Source of the DNA: JAJYIV01 sp964616135
GTDB lineage: Bacteria > Patescibacteriota > Patescibacteriia > UBA9934 > GWF2-40-263
Direction of reading: 5' to 3'
Length of the DNA stretch: 47,975 nt
Assembly (NCBI GenBank): GCA_964616135.1
Contig: CAZTTQ010000004.1
Span: forward strand, 1-47,975
Part shown: positions 16,991 through 25,392 of the stretch, piece by piece
Position numbering within the stretch: position 1 is the first letter of the stretch
Layout of the letters: each line of letters starts with the position of its first letter
Notes under the pieces: model-generated
What the model was told of the DNA's origin: nothing
What the model saw: the letters and a program-made list of their open reading frames with translations, nothing else
Database searches by the model: none
Program-made: the position numbers and the translations under genes

Positions 16991-17602
16991 TCCTGTCCGA
17001 ACGTAGCGCGCAATGAGATGTTGGCTTCCGACGCGCTCTACGATCTCCCAGGCGCGTTGATATTCCGCAAACTCGGCCATGATCCGCTTTTCGCGCGCAA
17101 GGCGTTCTTCGTCGAATACGGCCAAGAACACCTCCGCGTGGATCGCGTGGACCAGAATGTGGATGAGCGTATTCTCGGTTTCCCCTGAGAACGCCTTTTT
17201 CAGCGACGCGAGTACGCGCGGCCAGCGCTTGACGAACGAGTCTGCGAGCAAGTTGCGGTGGATGAGTTCGTGGGCGAGGACGTCGGCGGCGTAATCCATT
17301 GGGGCCTGGGCGGAAAATACGGGAATCGTCAGCGGGTCGGAGAATGGGGACCCGGAACCGACGACATAGCACGTGTGCTTCCGTTCCTGCCAGGCCAATC
17401 CGGTCACGTGGGCGATGGCGGCGAAAACACGGCGCTCATGCTTGCGCCATTCCCGTTCCAGTTTCCGCATGAATGCCTTCACCTCCGTTGGGGTGTAATG
17501 AGCAGGTGAAGAAGCGCGGGCCAAGCGCCATTGGGTGTCATAGATGTCGCTGTAGGAGAAGCGGACGTGGGGCGTGTGGGGCATAAACGGACGGAATGGC
17601 AT
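16985..17602 (-). CDS. HExxH putative zinc metallopeptidase, cytoplasmic
   Basis: The 205-residue protein has no signal peptide or transmembrane helix. The motif AHELIHRNL (His111, Glu112, His115) fits a zincin active site, with an upstream hydrophobic residue run as in SprT- or IrrE-like peptidases. A downstream helix with His152, His155 and Glu157 (HAIHAEVFLAVF) could supply the third zinc ligand. I do not recognise the exact family. The gene converges on the RiPP operon and ends within its terminator, which raises the possibility of a leader peptidase, but nothing in the sequence proves it. An alternative start is Met7 (17584). It is divergent from serS, 105 bases away. Confidence 0.7.
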   Translation of the reverse strand: MPFRPFMPHTPHVRFSYSDIYDTQWRLARASSPAHYTPTEVKAFMRKLEREWRKHERRVFAAIAHVTGLAWQERKHTCYVVGSGSPFSDPLTIPVFSAQAPMDYAADVLAHELIHRNLLADSFVKRWPRVLASLKKAFSGETENTLIHILVHAIHAEVFLAVFDEERLAREKRIMAEFAEYQRAWEIVERVGSQHLIARYVRTGK

Positions 17603-17707
17603 GATAATGTCTTACGGTAGCAGACGCACCGTTTTCGTCCAAGAATGCCGACCTTCTTCCCATTTTCCAACGGTTGGGGCACACTGGCCGCATTCGTATT
17701 TCCCCCT

Positions 17708-18982
17708 ATGATCGACCCGAAGCTCCTGCGTGAGCACCCCGACTTTATTAAGGACGTTTGCCGCGTCAAAAACGCCGCGGTGGACATTGATTTGGCGTTG
17801 TCCTTGGACGCCCGGCGCCGGGACCTGTCCGGCAAGCTGGACGAGGCGAACCGCGCCCGCAAGGAAGCGGCCGGCACGAAGGACATTGAAGCGGGCAAGC
17901 GCCTGAAACAGGACGCGTCCCTGCTGGAAAAAGAAGTCGCGGCGATTGAAGAACAGCTCACGCCGTTGCTGCTCAAAATCCCCAACCCGCCGTCCGCGGA
18001 TACGCCGGTCGGCAAGGATGATACGGAAAACGTCGTCCTGCGGAAGTGGGGCACGCCCAAGGAGTTTGCCTTTAAGGTGAAGGACCACGTGGAGCTGGGC
18101 GAAGCGCTCGGCCTCTTGGACGCCAAGCGCGGCGCGGACGTCGCTGGCGCCCGGTTCACGTACCTCAAGGGAGACTTGGTGTTGTTGCAGAACGCGCTCT
18201 ACCAGTTCGCCCTGTCCGTCCTGTTGGACGAAAGCAAACTGGCCGCCATCGCCAAGGCCGCGGGCCTTAACGTCCCGTCCAAGGCATTCGTGCCGGTTGT
18301 CCCGCCGCTCTTTATCAAGCCGGACGTCTTCCAAAAGATGGCCCGCCTGGAGCCTCGTGACGAGCGGTACCACATCGTGTCCGACGACGCCTACCTCATC
18401 GGCAGTGCGGAACACACCCTCGGCCCCCTGCACATGGGCGAAGTGCTGAAGGAATCGGACCTGCCGCTGCGCTATTTCGCCTACACGCCCGCCTTCCGCC
18501 GCGAAGCCGGCAGCTACGGCAAGGACGTGAAGGGCATTCTGCGCCAGCACCAATTCGACAAGGTGGAAATGGAATCCTTCACGGTCGCGGAAACGTCCCA
18601 GGACGAGCAGGACTTTTTCGTCGCCATCCAGGAACACTTCATGCAGAAGCTGGGCCTGCCGTACCAGGTGCTCATTACGTGCACGGGCGACATGGGGGAC
18701 CCGGACGCGCGCCATTTGGACCTGGAAACCTGGATGCCGGGGCAGGGGAAATACCGCGAGACACATTCCGCGGACCTCATGACCGACTACCAGACCCGCC
18801 GCTTGGGGACCAAGGTGAAACGCGGTGATGCCAAGAGCGAATTCGTCCACACCAACGACGCGACCGCCATGGCCATGGGCCGCCTGCTCATAGCCGTCAT
18901 GGAAAACGGCCAGCAGGAAGACGGATCCATCGTGGTCCCTGAAGTCCTGCGTCCGTGGATGGGCAAGGATGTGTTGAAATAG
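17708..18982 (+). CDS. serS: Seryl-tRNA synthetase
   Basis: The 424-residue class II synthetase charges tRNA-Ser. The N-terminal ~100 residues form the antiparallel coiled-coil arm that grips the long variable arm of tRNA-Ser (LDARRRDLSGKLDEANRARK, then LLEKEVAAIEEQL). Motif 2 is FRREAGSYGKDVKGILRQHQ and motif 3 is GRLLIAVMEN, where most bacteria have GRTLVAILEN. ATG 17708 is chosen because MIDPKLLREHPD is the standard N terminus; the frame is open upstream to 17645 without family similarity. Two tRNA-Ser genes lie 11 kb downstream. A terminator follows. No SD is seen; TATTTC at 17697-17702 could be a -10 box for a nearly leaderless mRNA. Confidence 0.96.
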   Translation: MIDPKLLREHPDFIKDVCRVKNAAVDIDLALSLDARRRDLSGKLDEANRARKEAAGTKDIEAGKRLKQDASLLEKEVAAIEEQLTPLLLKIPNPPSADTPVGKDDTENVVLRKWGTPKEFAFKVKDHVELGEALGLLDAKRGADVAGARFTYLKGDLVLLQNALYQFALSVLLDESKLAAIAKAAGLNVPSKAFVPVVPPLFIKPDVFQKMARLEPRDERYHIVSDDAYLIGSAEHTLGPLHMGEVLKESDLPLRYFAYTPAFRREAGSYGKDVKGILRQHQFDKVEMESFTVAETSQDEQDFFVAIQEHFMQKLGLPYQVLITCTGDMGDPDARHLDLETWMPGQGKYRETHSADLMTDYQTRRLGTKVKRGDAKSEFVHTNDATAMAMGRLLIAVMENGQQEDGSIVVPEVLRPWMGKDVLK

Positions 18983-19016
18983 TCCACAAGCCGTCGTCGG
19001 AATGATCAGACGCCCC

Positions 19017-19047
19017 AACGCCCCGCCAGGTACGGGGCGTTTTGATT
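19017..19047 (+). terminator. Intrinsic terminator of serS
   Basis: A 9-bp perfect stem (AACGCCCCG, 19017-19025, with CGGGGCGTT, 19033-19041) and a 7-base loop are followed by TTGATTTG. Confidence 0.85.
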
Positions 19048-19432
19048 TGTGTCGGCAGGAACTGACACAATTCAATGTATATTTAGCCAAAAAATGGTTG
19101 ACGCGTCGGTCGTTTTCCGATTGGATAGAGTCTAGATCGCGAGGGAAACGGCGATACGAGCCGCACATCTGTCTGACGCGAAGGGAACGGGCGACGGTTG
19201 ATACCTTGGGTGGAGCCCAACCCTTCGGTCCCATGGGTGGTCGGATCCGCTGACGAGCGATCAGCCGGACGTTCGGGGGTACTAAGGGGGAGGCCCCTGA
19301 ACATTCGCGGGGACGCGGCGCGACATAGGCGCGCCCTCTCCCGCAACGCGTGAGATCTACCGCGTTGCGGGAGGCGGCCGGACATGGGGTCCGGCGCTTC
19401 TCGGTACGGTTCGTTCACAACGGAGGTCGGTC
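19048..19432 (+). other. Structured untranslated stretch (possible leader RNA) before the M23 lipoprotein gene
   Basis: No credible coding sequence is present in these ~385 bases. Several inverted repeats can be drawn: TTGTGTC/GACACAA (19047-19070); GCTGA/TCAGC near 19249-19265; an 8-bp stem with one wobble near 19272-19300 (TTCGGGGG with CCCCTGAA); a perfect 13-bp stem CTCCCGCAACGCG/CGCGTTGCGGGAG (19338-19350 with 19361-19373); and GCCGGAC/GTCCGGC (19377-19383 with 19389-19395). No T tract follows the last two, so they are not ordinary terminators. TTGACG at 19098-19103 may be a -35 element but no good -10 box is spaced correctly. I recognise no riboswitch, RNase P, tmRNA or SRP signature. 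A GGAGGT SD at 19421-19426 precedes the ATG. Confidence 0.5.
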
Positions 19433-21001
19433 ATGCGTCGGTTGGTCGCGGTTCTGTGGTTGGCGTGGTGCGGCGCCTGCGGGTTGGGCATCGAGAACGT
19501 TTCGTCGGGGGTGGAAGAACCGGACATGGGAGGAGCGGCGCGCATCGCCGTGCACCTGCCCGTGCCGGAGGGGACGTTCGTGACGTGTACGCAGGGGGCA
19601 GGTGGTACGTTCAGCCACACGGCCAGGTCTACGGCCCACGACCTGGACTTCGACACCAGCAACACGGCGGACGAAGAACTCTTCGCTCCGGTGTCAGGGC
19701 GCCTTCGGGTCCATGACGCGCATCCGGCGGAGAATTTCGGTATCCACGTAAACATCGATCTCGGAGATGGTACGTACGTGGTGTTGGGGCACTTGAAGCG
19801 CGTGTTCGTGCGGGACGGCGCGTACGTGGCGGCAGGCCAGCTCATCGCCCATGAAGGGTGTACGGGCCTCTGTACGGGCGACCACGTCCACGTGGGCCGC
19901 CACCTGGGGGACGCGTCGCGTCCGGCGGAATACGGCCAGTCCGTCCCGCTTCTCTATTACGTGCGGTCCCTGACGGCCGGAGGCGGATTGGACACGTTCG
20001 CCGGGGACGAGGCGCGTTGCGGCGTCGGCACGGGCGCTCGGTACGTCTCCGGACTCAAGACGGTGCTATGGCATCCGAACGGGTCGTTGCTCAAGGTGCC
20101 GGACCGGGAGACGCTGTACTTGGTGGACCAGGGCGCTTTGCGTGCGTTCGCCGACGCGGATGCCCTGGCGTCCCGCGGGTATCGTCCGGAACACGCGCTT
20201 CTTGTCTCGGCCACCGAGACACGGTGCTATTCGCCGGGATCACCCCTGGCGGGGCGGGGAAGCGCGGAGGTGCCTGCTTCCGGTTTCCGTGACGGGTCCT
20301 TGGTGAAGGAAGAAGACAAAAGCGACGTCTACGTCATCTCCGACGGTGCCGCCTTGCCCGTGTGGGACGAAGACACGTTCCGCCTCATGGGATATGCCCA
20401 TCGGGAGATCTTCACCCTCCCTATCGGGGCTGTCCGCCGGACCTTTTTCCGTGTGGGCGAATGCGTGACGGACCACGGTTGCCTGTTGCCGACGACGCCG
20501 GTCCGTTGTGGCGGGGCGTTCATCCCGCCGGACGAGGGGATGGTCCCACCGGTATCGGAAGAACCGCCGGATGCAGGCATGCCACCCCCTCCGCAAGACG
20601 AGGAGAGGGATAAGGGGGAGGAGCAGGTCCCCCCGATGCGCATCCTGGCGCTCCGTTGGGATGCGCCCGCCGGCGTAACCCCGACGTGCATCACGTTGTC
20701 CGGCGAATATCGCTTGGCGGACGGCTCTTACCGACTCTGGTGGGGGACGCTCGCTTCGACGCGGGGGCTGCCATCCGTCATTTGGAGCGTTCCGGACGTG
20801 CATACGGGCGACACGCTTCGCTTTTCGGTGGAATTCGCCCAAGAAAACGGCGCGGTCAGTTGGTCCTGCCTGGGACCATACCCTGACCATCCGACGGTAC
20901 AGGGCGTGACGACGGTTTCCATCGACGGACAGTCGGTCCCCGTCCGCGTAGCTGGCGATCCCGCCAGTTCCGGGTGCGGACTGGCCGTGACGGTCCCCTA
21001 A
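19433..21001 (+). CDS. Lipoprotein with M23-like peptidase domain and two surface repeats
   Basis: The 522-residue product has a lipoprotein signal (MRRLVAVLWLAWCGAC, lipidated Cys at residue 16). Residues ~45-190 look like a LytM/M23 peptidoglycan peptidase: FSHTARSTAHDLDFD supplies the first His/Asp pair, GHLKRVFVRDGAYV is the typical beta-hairpin, and GDHVHVG gives the catalytic H-x-H. The first motif differs from the textbook H-x-G-x-D. Two ~60-residue repeats follow (GSLLKVPDRETLYLVDQGALRAF and GSLVKEEDKSDVYVISDGAAL regions) of a type common in surface proteins of this bacterial group. After a Pro/Glu-rich linker comes a C-terminal beta-domain of ~120 residues. It could trim peptidoglycan at the cell surface, perhaps for the secretion genes downstream. 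A strong SD (GGAGGT) lies six bases before the ATG. Confidence 0.78.
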   Translation: MRRLVAVLWLAWCGACGLGIENVSSGVEEPDMGGAARIAVHLPVPEGTFVTCTQGAGGTFSHTARSTAHDLDFDTSNTADEELFAPVSGRLRVHDAHPAENFGIHVNIDLGDGTYVVLGHLKRVFVRDGAYVAAGQLIAHEGCTGLCTGDHVHVGRHLGDASRPAEYGQSVPLLYYVRSLTAGGGLDTFAGDEARCGVGTGARYVSGLKTVLWHPNGSLLKVPDRETLYLVDQGALRAFADADALASRGYRPEHALLVSATETRCYSPGSPLAGRGSAEVPASGFRDGSLVKEEDKSDVYVISDGAALPVWDEDTFRLMGYAHREIFTLPIGAVRRTFFRVGECVTDHGCLLPTTPVRCGGAFIPPDEGMVPPVSEEPPDAGMPPPPQDEERDKGEEQVPPMRILALRWDAPAGVTPTCITLSGEYRLADGSYRLWWGTLASTRGLPSVIWSVPDVHTGDTLRFSVEFAQENGAVSWSCLGPYPDHPTVQGVTTVSIDGQSVPVRVAGDPASSGCGLAVTVP

Positions 21002-21008
21002 CTTCTCC

Positions 21009-21043
21009 CTCCCGCCCCGGATTCTCCGCGGCGGGAGTTTTTT
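21009..21043 (+). terminator. Intrinsic terminator of the M23 lipoprotein gene
   Basis: CTCCCGCC (21009-21016) pairs with GGCGGGAG (21030-21037) across a 13-base loop and is followed by six T residues. Confidence 0.87.
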
Positions 21044-21068
21044 GCACACGACGCCGCGCGGAAGCCTG

Positions 21069-21077
21069 TGCTATACT
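21069..21077 (+). promoter_or_regulatory. Extended -10 promoter of the secretion operon (TGcTATACT)
   Basis: TG at 21069-21070, one base, then TATACT at 21072-21077. The box ends 11 bases before the ATG at 21089, so the mRNA leader would be only a few bases. No -35 box at 17 bases is evident. Confidence 0.6.
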
Positions 21078-21088
21078 TAGCAAGAACT

Positions 21089-23902
21089 ATGGAGATTCTG
21101 CGACGGTTGTTTGCGCGTCGTAGCGTCCGCGTGATCGCGGGCCTCTTTTTGGTGCTTGCCGCCGGGGGCGCGTTGTCCGCGCCCGTCGCGTTCGCCGCAC
21201 CTGCAACCACGTCGCCCGGCATCTTTGATACGATCGCCAACATCATTGGAGGGATTTTCATGTATGCCGCCTCCGGCGTCGGTTCGCTCATTTCCAACAT
21301 CATTGAAGTCATTGTCGCGGTTATCCAGTACAACAATTTCTCCTCGTCCCCGGTGGTCGGCGCGGGTTGGGCCATCATCCGTGACACGGTGAACATGTTC
21401 TACGTGGTGTTGCTTATTATCATCGCGTTCGGGACCATCATCGGATCGGACCGGTTCAAGTGGGCGCAGGACGTTCCCAAGCTGTTGCGCTGGGCGATCA
21501 TCATCAACTTCAGCAAGACGCTTTGCGGGCTCATGATCGACGCGTCCCAGGTGGTTACGCTCACGTTTGCCAACGCCATTAAGGACATCGCCGGTGGCAA
21601 CTTCGTCACGTTCCTTGGATTGAACAGCATCCTGTCGCTTTCCACGTCCACGCCGGACCTCATGTCCGGCAACCCGGGCGGGTACGCACCCTATGACTTC
21701 ATGTTCGGTGGCATCATGGCGTTTGTCATGATGTTGATCGTCTTGGTCGTGCTCGTCGCCTTGCTGGCTATTTTGGTGTTCCGTATCGTGATGCTGTGGA
21801 TTCTCATCACCATTTCGCCGCTCACGTGGTTTGCCGGATCTCAAAAGGTTTTGGGGGACGCCACGGGTGCCTATAAAAAGTGGTGGGGAGACTTTAAATG
21901 CTACTTGGCCGTCGGACCGGTGCTGGTGTTCTTCTTGTGGCTGGCTCTGGCCGTCGCCGGGGCGGGGAATATCGCCGCGGTGGAAGGATTCAATGTCACG
22001 GATTCCAATAACGGCGGGCTGATCAACCAGATTTTTGACATGCCGCGCCTGACCAGCTTCATCTTGGGCTTGGCACTCATCATGGCCGGGTTCCAACAGG
22101 CAGCGAGCGTCTGCAGTGGCGCGCAGGGCGGCAGTGTAATTAAAGGAATTCTTGGGAAGGCAGAGGGTCTTACCAAAACCATTGCCCGTAAGCCGACGGA
22201 CCTTGGGTTGGCTGGTGGAAGGGCCGTGGCAAACCGCATTCCATTGGTTGGGAATAAGCCTCTTATCGGTGGCGTGGGCCGGAACCAGATTGGTGCGGGC
22301 GCGTCTCGTATGGCGGCTGCCGCGGCCGGCACGCTTGGATTAGGCGGAGCCGCCAAGTACTTCGCGGGTAAGAAGGGGGAATTTGAAAAGGCGGATAAAG
22401 AAGTGGTCACGGAAACGGCCGCGCGCCGTGACGCCATTGCCGGATCCTTTACGGACGACGGCAAAAAGAAGTCTTTGGAAAGCATTTACGCAAAGGCAAA
22501 GGAAGGGGAGAAAGCCGGGACCGCCGTCCTGGGTCGTGACCGCTCCCTGGCTGTCGCTGAGCTGAAGAAAGCCGTGGAGGATAAGGACGCACGCAAAAAG
22601 ATGGGGGCCGCGAACTTTGATGCCATGGTGCGGACCTATGGTAAGGAACTGGAGGACACCTATGGCAAGGATGACAAGTTCAAGGGCGCTCTGAAGGACT
22701 TCAAGAAGGGTCGTGCGGACTTGTTCACGCCCAAGGGCGCGGATGGCAAGACCGACTGGAAGGCCGCCCTGAAGGATTACGACGCGGCAAAGGCCATGGA
22801 TTGGGAAGCCGTACGCGGCATGTCGAATGAAGAGAAGACAGCCATTGCTGGCGTATTGAAGGGGATTTCTAATACCAAGGAATACGACGCGGCTGGTAAG
22901 GAAATGAACGCGTACGAGTTGCTAGAAAAGGGTAAGCTCGGCAAGGGGGTGAAGGCGGACGTTCTTAGTGCCTCGCCGCCCGAGGGAATCGCTGCCCTCA
23001 TCGAACGCTCGTATAGTCCAGCGACGGGCACTTTCGCGGATGCCAGCGACGGAAAGCGCTACGCGGATGCGGTAAAAGCGGATCCTGTGGCAAATATTCC
23101 TGATATTGCCACCCGCGTCGCTGCAACGGGGGGTAAGGACGTGGAACTGTCCCGTGCCGCCATTGCTGCCATGATGGGCGGAGGCAAGGGGAGTGCTGGT
23201 AAGTCCGGTGAACTGCTCGCGCAGGTGGCGGAGAACAAGCCGAACGCGGCCGGTGCCCGCAAGGCGTTGGTTGGCACGGCCCAGATTCTCCACAATATGC
23301 CGCCGACCAAGGAAAACGAAAAGAAACTCAAGGGCTTGGTAGACCAGTGGAAGAATGCCGGCTTAGGAGACCTGACGGCGGAAGCGGCTATCCTTCCCGT
23401 GGAAGACCGGGAGATCGCCAGCCAGCTCGGTCGCACCAAAAAGGCGTATCGTGACGACAATCCGGAACAGAAACGGTTGGTAGAACTGGACGATGCGGCG
23501 TTCCAGAATGAGGCGCAAACGCTTGATAACGACATCGCGGATGAAACCCGCCGCGCCGCCGCCGCGACGTCTGACGCGGAAAAGGCACGCAACGCGGCCG
23601 CGCTTGCGGAACTGAATGCCCGCAAGGCCGAAGTCACAAAGGCCCAGGTTGCGCGCTACGCGCAGATGCCCCAGGCGACATTCACTGCTACCCAGACGGA
23701 TACGGACGCAGACATTGCCCGCGCCGACCAACAGATCCGCACGACGACGGATGACCAGACGCGCGCGTTGGCCCAGCAGCAAAAAGCCGCGCTCGAGGCG
23801 CGTCAGGCCATGTTGAAGCGCGTCCAGGGTATTCGTGCCCAGGCGGAACGTGTCGCCGCGTTACCGCAAGAAGAGGGAAAGAAGAAAAAAGGCCGCGCCT
23901 AA
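21089..23902 (+). CDS. VirB6/TrbL-like polytopic membrane protein with long hydrophilic C terminus
   Basis: The 937-residue protein has an N-terminal signal-like helix ending in APVAFA. Several transmembrane helices lie within the first ~350 residues (for example VNMFYVVLLIIIAFGTII, FVMMLIVLVVLVALLAILVF and VLVFFLWLALAVAGAG). This is the VirB6/TrbL arrangement of the inner-membrane channel of type IV secretion systems. From residue ~370 on it is soluble, charged and Ala/Lys/Glu-rich with coiled-coil character, far longer than in classical VirB6 proteins (~300 residues). The tail may reach into the cytoplasm or across the wall. The upstream -10 box gives an almost leaderless mRNA. It is the first gene of the cluster that continues to VirB4. 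Confidence 0.8.
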   Translation: MEILRRLFARRSVRVIAGLFLVLAAGGALSAPVAFAAPATTSPGIFDTIANIIGGIFMYAASGVGSLISNIIEVIVAVIQYNNFSSSPVVGAGWAIIRDTVNMFYVVLLIIIAFGTIIGSDRFKWAQDVPKLLRWAIIINFSKTLCGLMIDASQVVTLTFANAIKDIAGGNFVTFLGLNSILSLSTSTPDLMSGNPGGYAPYDFMFGGIMAFVMMLIVLVVLVALLAILVFRIVMLWILITISPLTWFAGSQKVLGDATGAYKKWWGDFKCYLAVGPVLVFFLWLALAVAGAGNIAAVEGFNVTDSNNGGLINQIFDMPRLTSFILGLALIMAGFQQAASVCSGAQGGSVIKGILGKAEGLTKTIARKPTDLGLAGGRAVANRIPLVGNKPLIGGVGRNQIGAGASRMAAAAAGTLGLGGAAKYFAGKKGEFEKADKEVVTETAARRDAIAGSFTDDGKKKSLESIYAKAKEGEKAGTAVLGRDRSLAVAELKKAVEDKDARKKMGAANFDAMVRTYGKELEDTYGKDDKFKGALKDFKKGRADLFTPKGADGKTDWKAALKDYDAAKAMDWEAVRGMSNEEKTAIAGVLKGISNTKEYDAAGKEMNAYELLEKGKLGKGVKADVLSASPPEGIAALIERSYSPATGTFADASDGKRYADAVKADPVANIPDIATRVAATGGKDVELSRAAIAAMMGGGKGSAGKSGELLAQVAENKPNAAGARKALVGTAQILHNMPPTKENEKKLKGLVDQWKNAGLGDLTAEAAILPVEDREIASQLGRTKKAYRDDNPEQKRLVELDDAAFQNEAQTLDNDIADETRRAAAATSDAEKARNAAALAELNARKAEVTKAQVARYAQMPQATFTATQTDTDADIARADQQIRTTTDDQTRALAQQQKAALEARQAMLKRVQGIRAQAERVAALPQEEGKKKKGRA

Positions 23903-23911
23903 CGCGGCCTT
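23889..23911 (+). other. Hairpin across the VirB6-like stop codon
   Basis: AAGGCCGCG (23889-23897) pairs with CGCGGCCTT (23903-23911) around a CCTAA loop that contains the stop. No T tract follows on the plus strand, so it is more likely an mRNA-stabilising or attenuating element than a terminator. Confidence 0.5.
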
Positions 23912-23931
23912 GAGACGGACATACGGAGGAT

Positions 23932-25380
23932 ATGCCCATTCCCTTTGGACAATTGCCCGACCAGGTTCGTGCCTACGCGTTCGGTAATGAAGTAGCCGAG
24001 GCGGCGGACCAGATCGGGGAAAAATACGCGCTGCGGGACAGCTCGGTGCTTGTACCGGTTGTTAAGCGCGTCCTACAGGGAGAGGATCCGTCCGTCATCA
24101 TCCCGGAAGCCTTGCGTGAAGCCGGAATTGACCCGGATCGCATAAAAGCGGCGGCCGTGGATTTTACCAAACTCGCGTTGAAACCGATTGACGGGGATAT
24201 CGGCAGTTTGGATGCGATTATCCGCGTATGGGGAGGAGATCCGGAAGCCCCCGTCGTGGGATTGGACGGGGAAGAGGAGGGTGTAGAGGCCGAGGCGGAA
24301 CCGGAACCTGTGCCTGAGCCGCCCAAGCCAACCTCCGCCTCTATTGCTCCATCGGCGCTAAAGCCCGCACCTATCCGCCGCCCGCCGCCGTCTCCCGCCC
24401 TGGTGCGGGGAGCCGACATGCTGGCGCCGGAGGATGCGGCTGAATTAGTGCGACATGCAGCCAAGGCGGAGACGGCGAAGGCGGGAGCCCGGCCCATGTC
24501 GCCAGAACCGGCCGTCCAGGCCATTGTTTCGGCTGCGGGCCTGGCCGACGCGGAGTCCCAAAAGCGTCTGGCGAACATTGTCTCTGCGCGCTTGAAAGAA
24601 GTGCGTGACGCCTACGCGACCCGTGCGGAATTGGAAAAGCCTCCGGCGTCGGGTGGGCTTGGATTGACCGGCCGCGTCTTGGCGGACCTGATGGAAAAAA
24701 TCGAATCCGCCGTCTATGACGCCAAGCGTGAGGCGGACGCGCGCGCCGCAAAGGATAAGTCTGCGCACGTGGAACGCGGCATTGCTCGCCGGGACATGGG
24801 TTCTTCCGCCCGTGAGCAAGAAGAACAGCTGCTTGCCCGCCGTTATGCCGAGCTGACCGGCAAGGCGCCAATGAAGACGGTCGGCGCCATCGGCGCCCGG
24901 CCCAGTTTGGCGATGTCCGCCCGGGAATCCGTATCCCGCGCTGACCAGAACATTGATAAGTCCAAAGTAAGGCAGGCGATTGCGGCCGCGGCACCGCCCA
25001 CGTTGCGCCCCGCCACATCCCGCCCGCGCATGGAAGACGTGCGTCCGGCCCACCGGCTGGCCGGTCCTGTGGACGAATTGCGCCTCCTGACCCTGGAGGA
25101 TTTCCGCCGGCTGTCCAAAGACCCCAAAACTGCCATGGCCAAAGTGCTGGACCAGGCGGAATTGTTGAGGTCGCAGGGGGAAGACCAGTGGTTTGCCGCC
25201 GTGAAAGCCTGGCGCGCTTCGCCGCTTAACGGATGGTACGTCCGGGCCATGCAGGAAGCGCTTGCCCGAGGTTCCGACGTGCGCGGGTTGCTGGCCGAAA
25301 AGCGGGCGGCGGGGGAGACCGTGCCGTCCGATGCGGAGGTCGACGCCCTGACGCAGCTCAACGGGCGCCTGCGCTTCTGA
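23932..25380 (+). CDS. Unknown soluble protein in the secretion cluster
   Basis: The 482-residue protein has no signal peptide and no transmembrane helix. The first ~110 residues are helical (QVRAYAFGNEVAEAADQIGE and following). A Glu/Pro-rich linker (EAEAEPEPVPEPPKP) leads into a long Ala/Arg/Glu-rich helical middle. The C-terminal ~100 residues form a compact domain (LRLLTLEDFRRLSKDP, then WFAAVKAWRASPLNGWY). No family is recognised. Its place between the VirB6-like and PrgI genes suggests a cytoplasmic partner of the machine. ATG 23932 has GGAGG only two bases upstream, an unusually short spacing. Confidence 0.7.
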   Translation: MPIPFGQLPDQVRAYAFGNEVAEAADQIGEKYALRDSSVLVPVVKRVLQGEDPSVIIPEALREAGIDPDRIKAAAVDFTKLALKPIDGDIGSLDAIIRVWGGDPEAPVVGLDGEEEGVEAEAEPEPVPEPPKPTSASIAPSALKPAPIRRPPPSPALVRGADMLAPEDAAELVRHAAKAETAKAGARPMSPEPAVQAIVSAAGLADAESQKRLANIVSARLKEVRDAYATRAELEKPPASGGLGLTGRVLADLMEKIESAVYDAKREADARAAKDKSAHVERGIARRDMGSSAREQEEQLLARRYAELTGKAPMKTVGAIGARPSLAMSARESVSRADQNIDKSKVRQAIAAAAPPTLRPATSRPRMEDVRPAHRLAGPVDELRLLTLEDFRRLSKDPKTAMAKVLDQAELLRSQGEDQWFAAVKAWRASPLNGWYVRAMQEALARGSDVRGLLAEKRAAGETVPSDAEVDALTQLNGRLRF

Positions 25381-25386
25381 TAGAAT
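25381..25386 (+). promoter_or_regulatory. -10-like box directly before the PrgI gene
   Basis: TAGAAT at 25381-25386 ends six bases before ATG 25393, immediately after the preceding TGA. If used, it would give a leaderless mRNA. No clear -35 element is seen. Confidence 0.35.
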
Positions 25387-25392
25387 GCCCCC

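Noticed and set aside
17612..19234. 540-codon open frame antisense to serS
   Set aside because: serS is certain on the plus strand; the antisense frame shows no motifs and crosses the serS terminator.
19048..19432. RNase P RNA, tmRNA, SRP RNA or a known riboswitch
   Set aside because: None of the conserved core motifs of these RNAs could be found by eye, so only a generic structured-region call is made.
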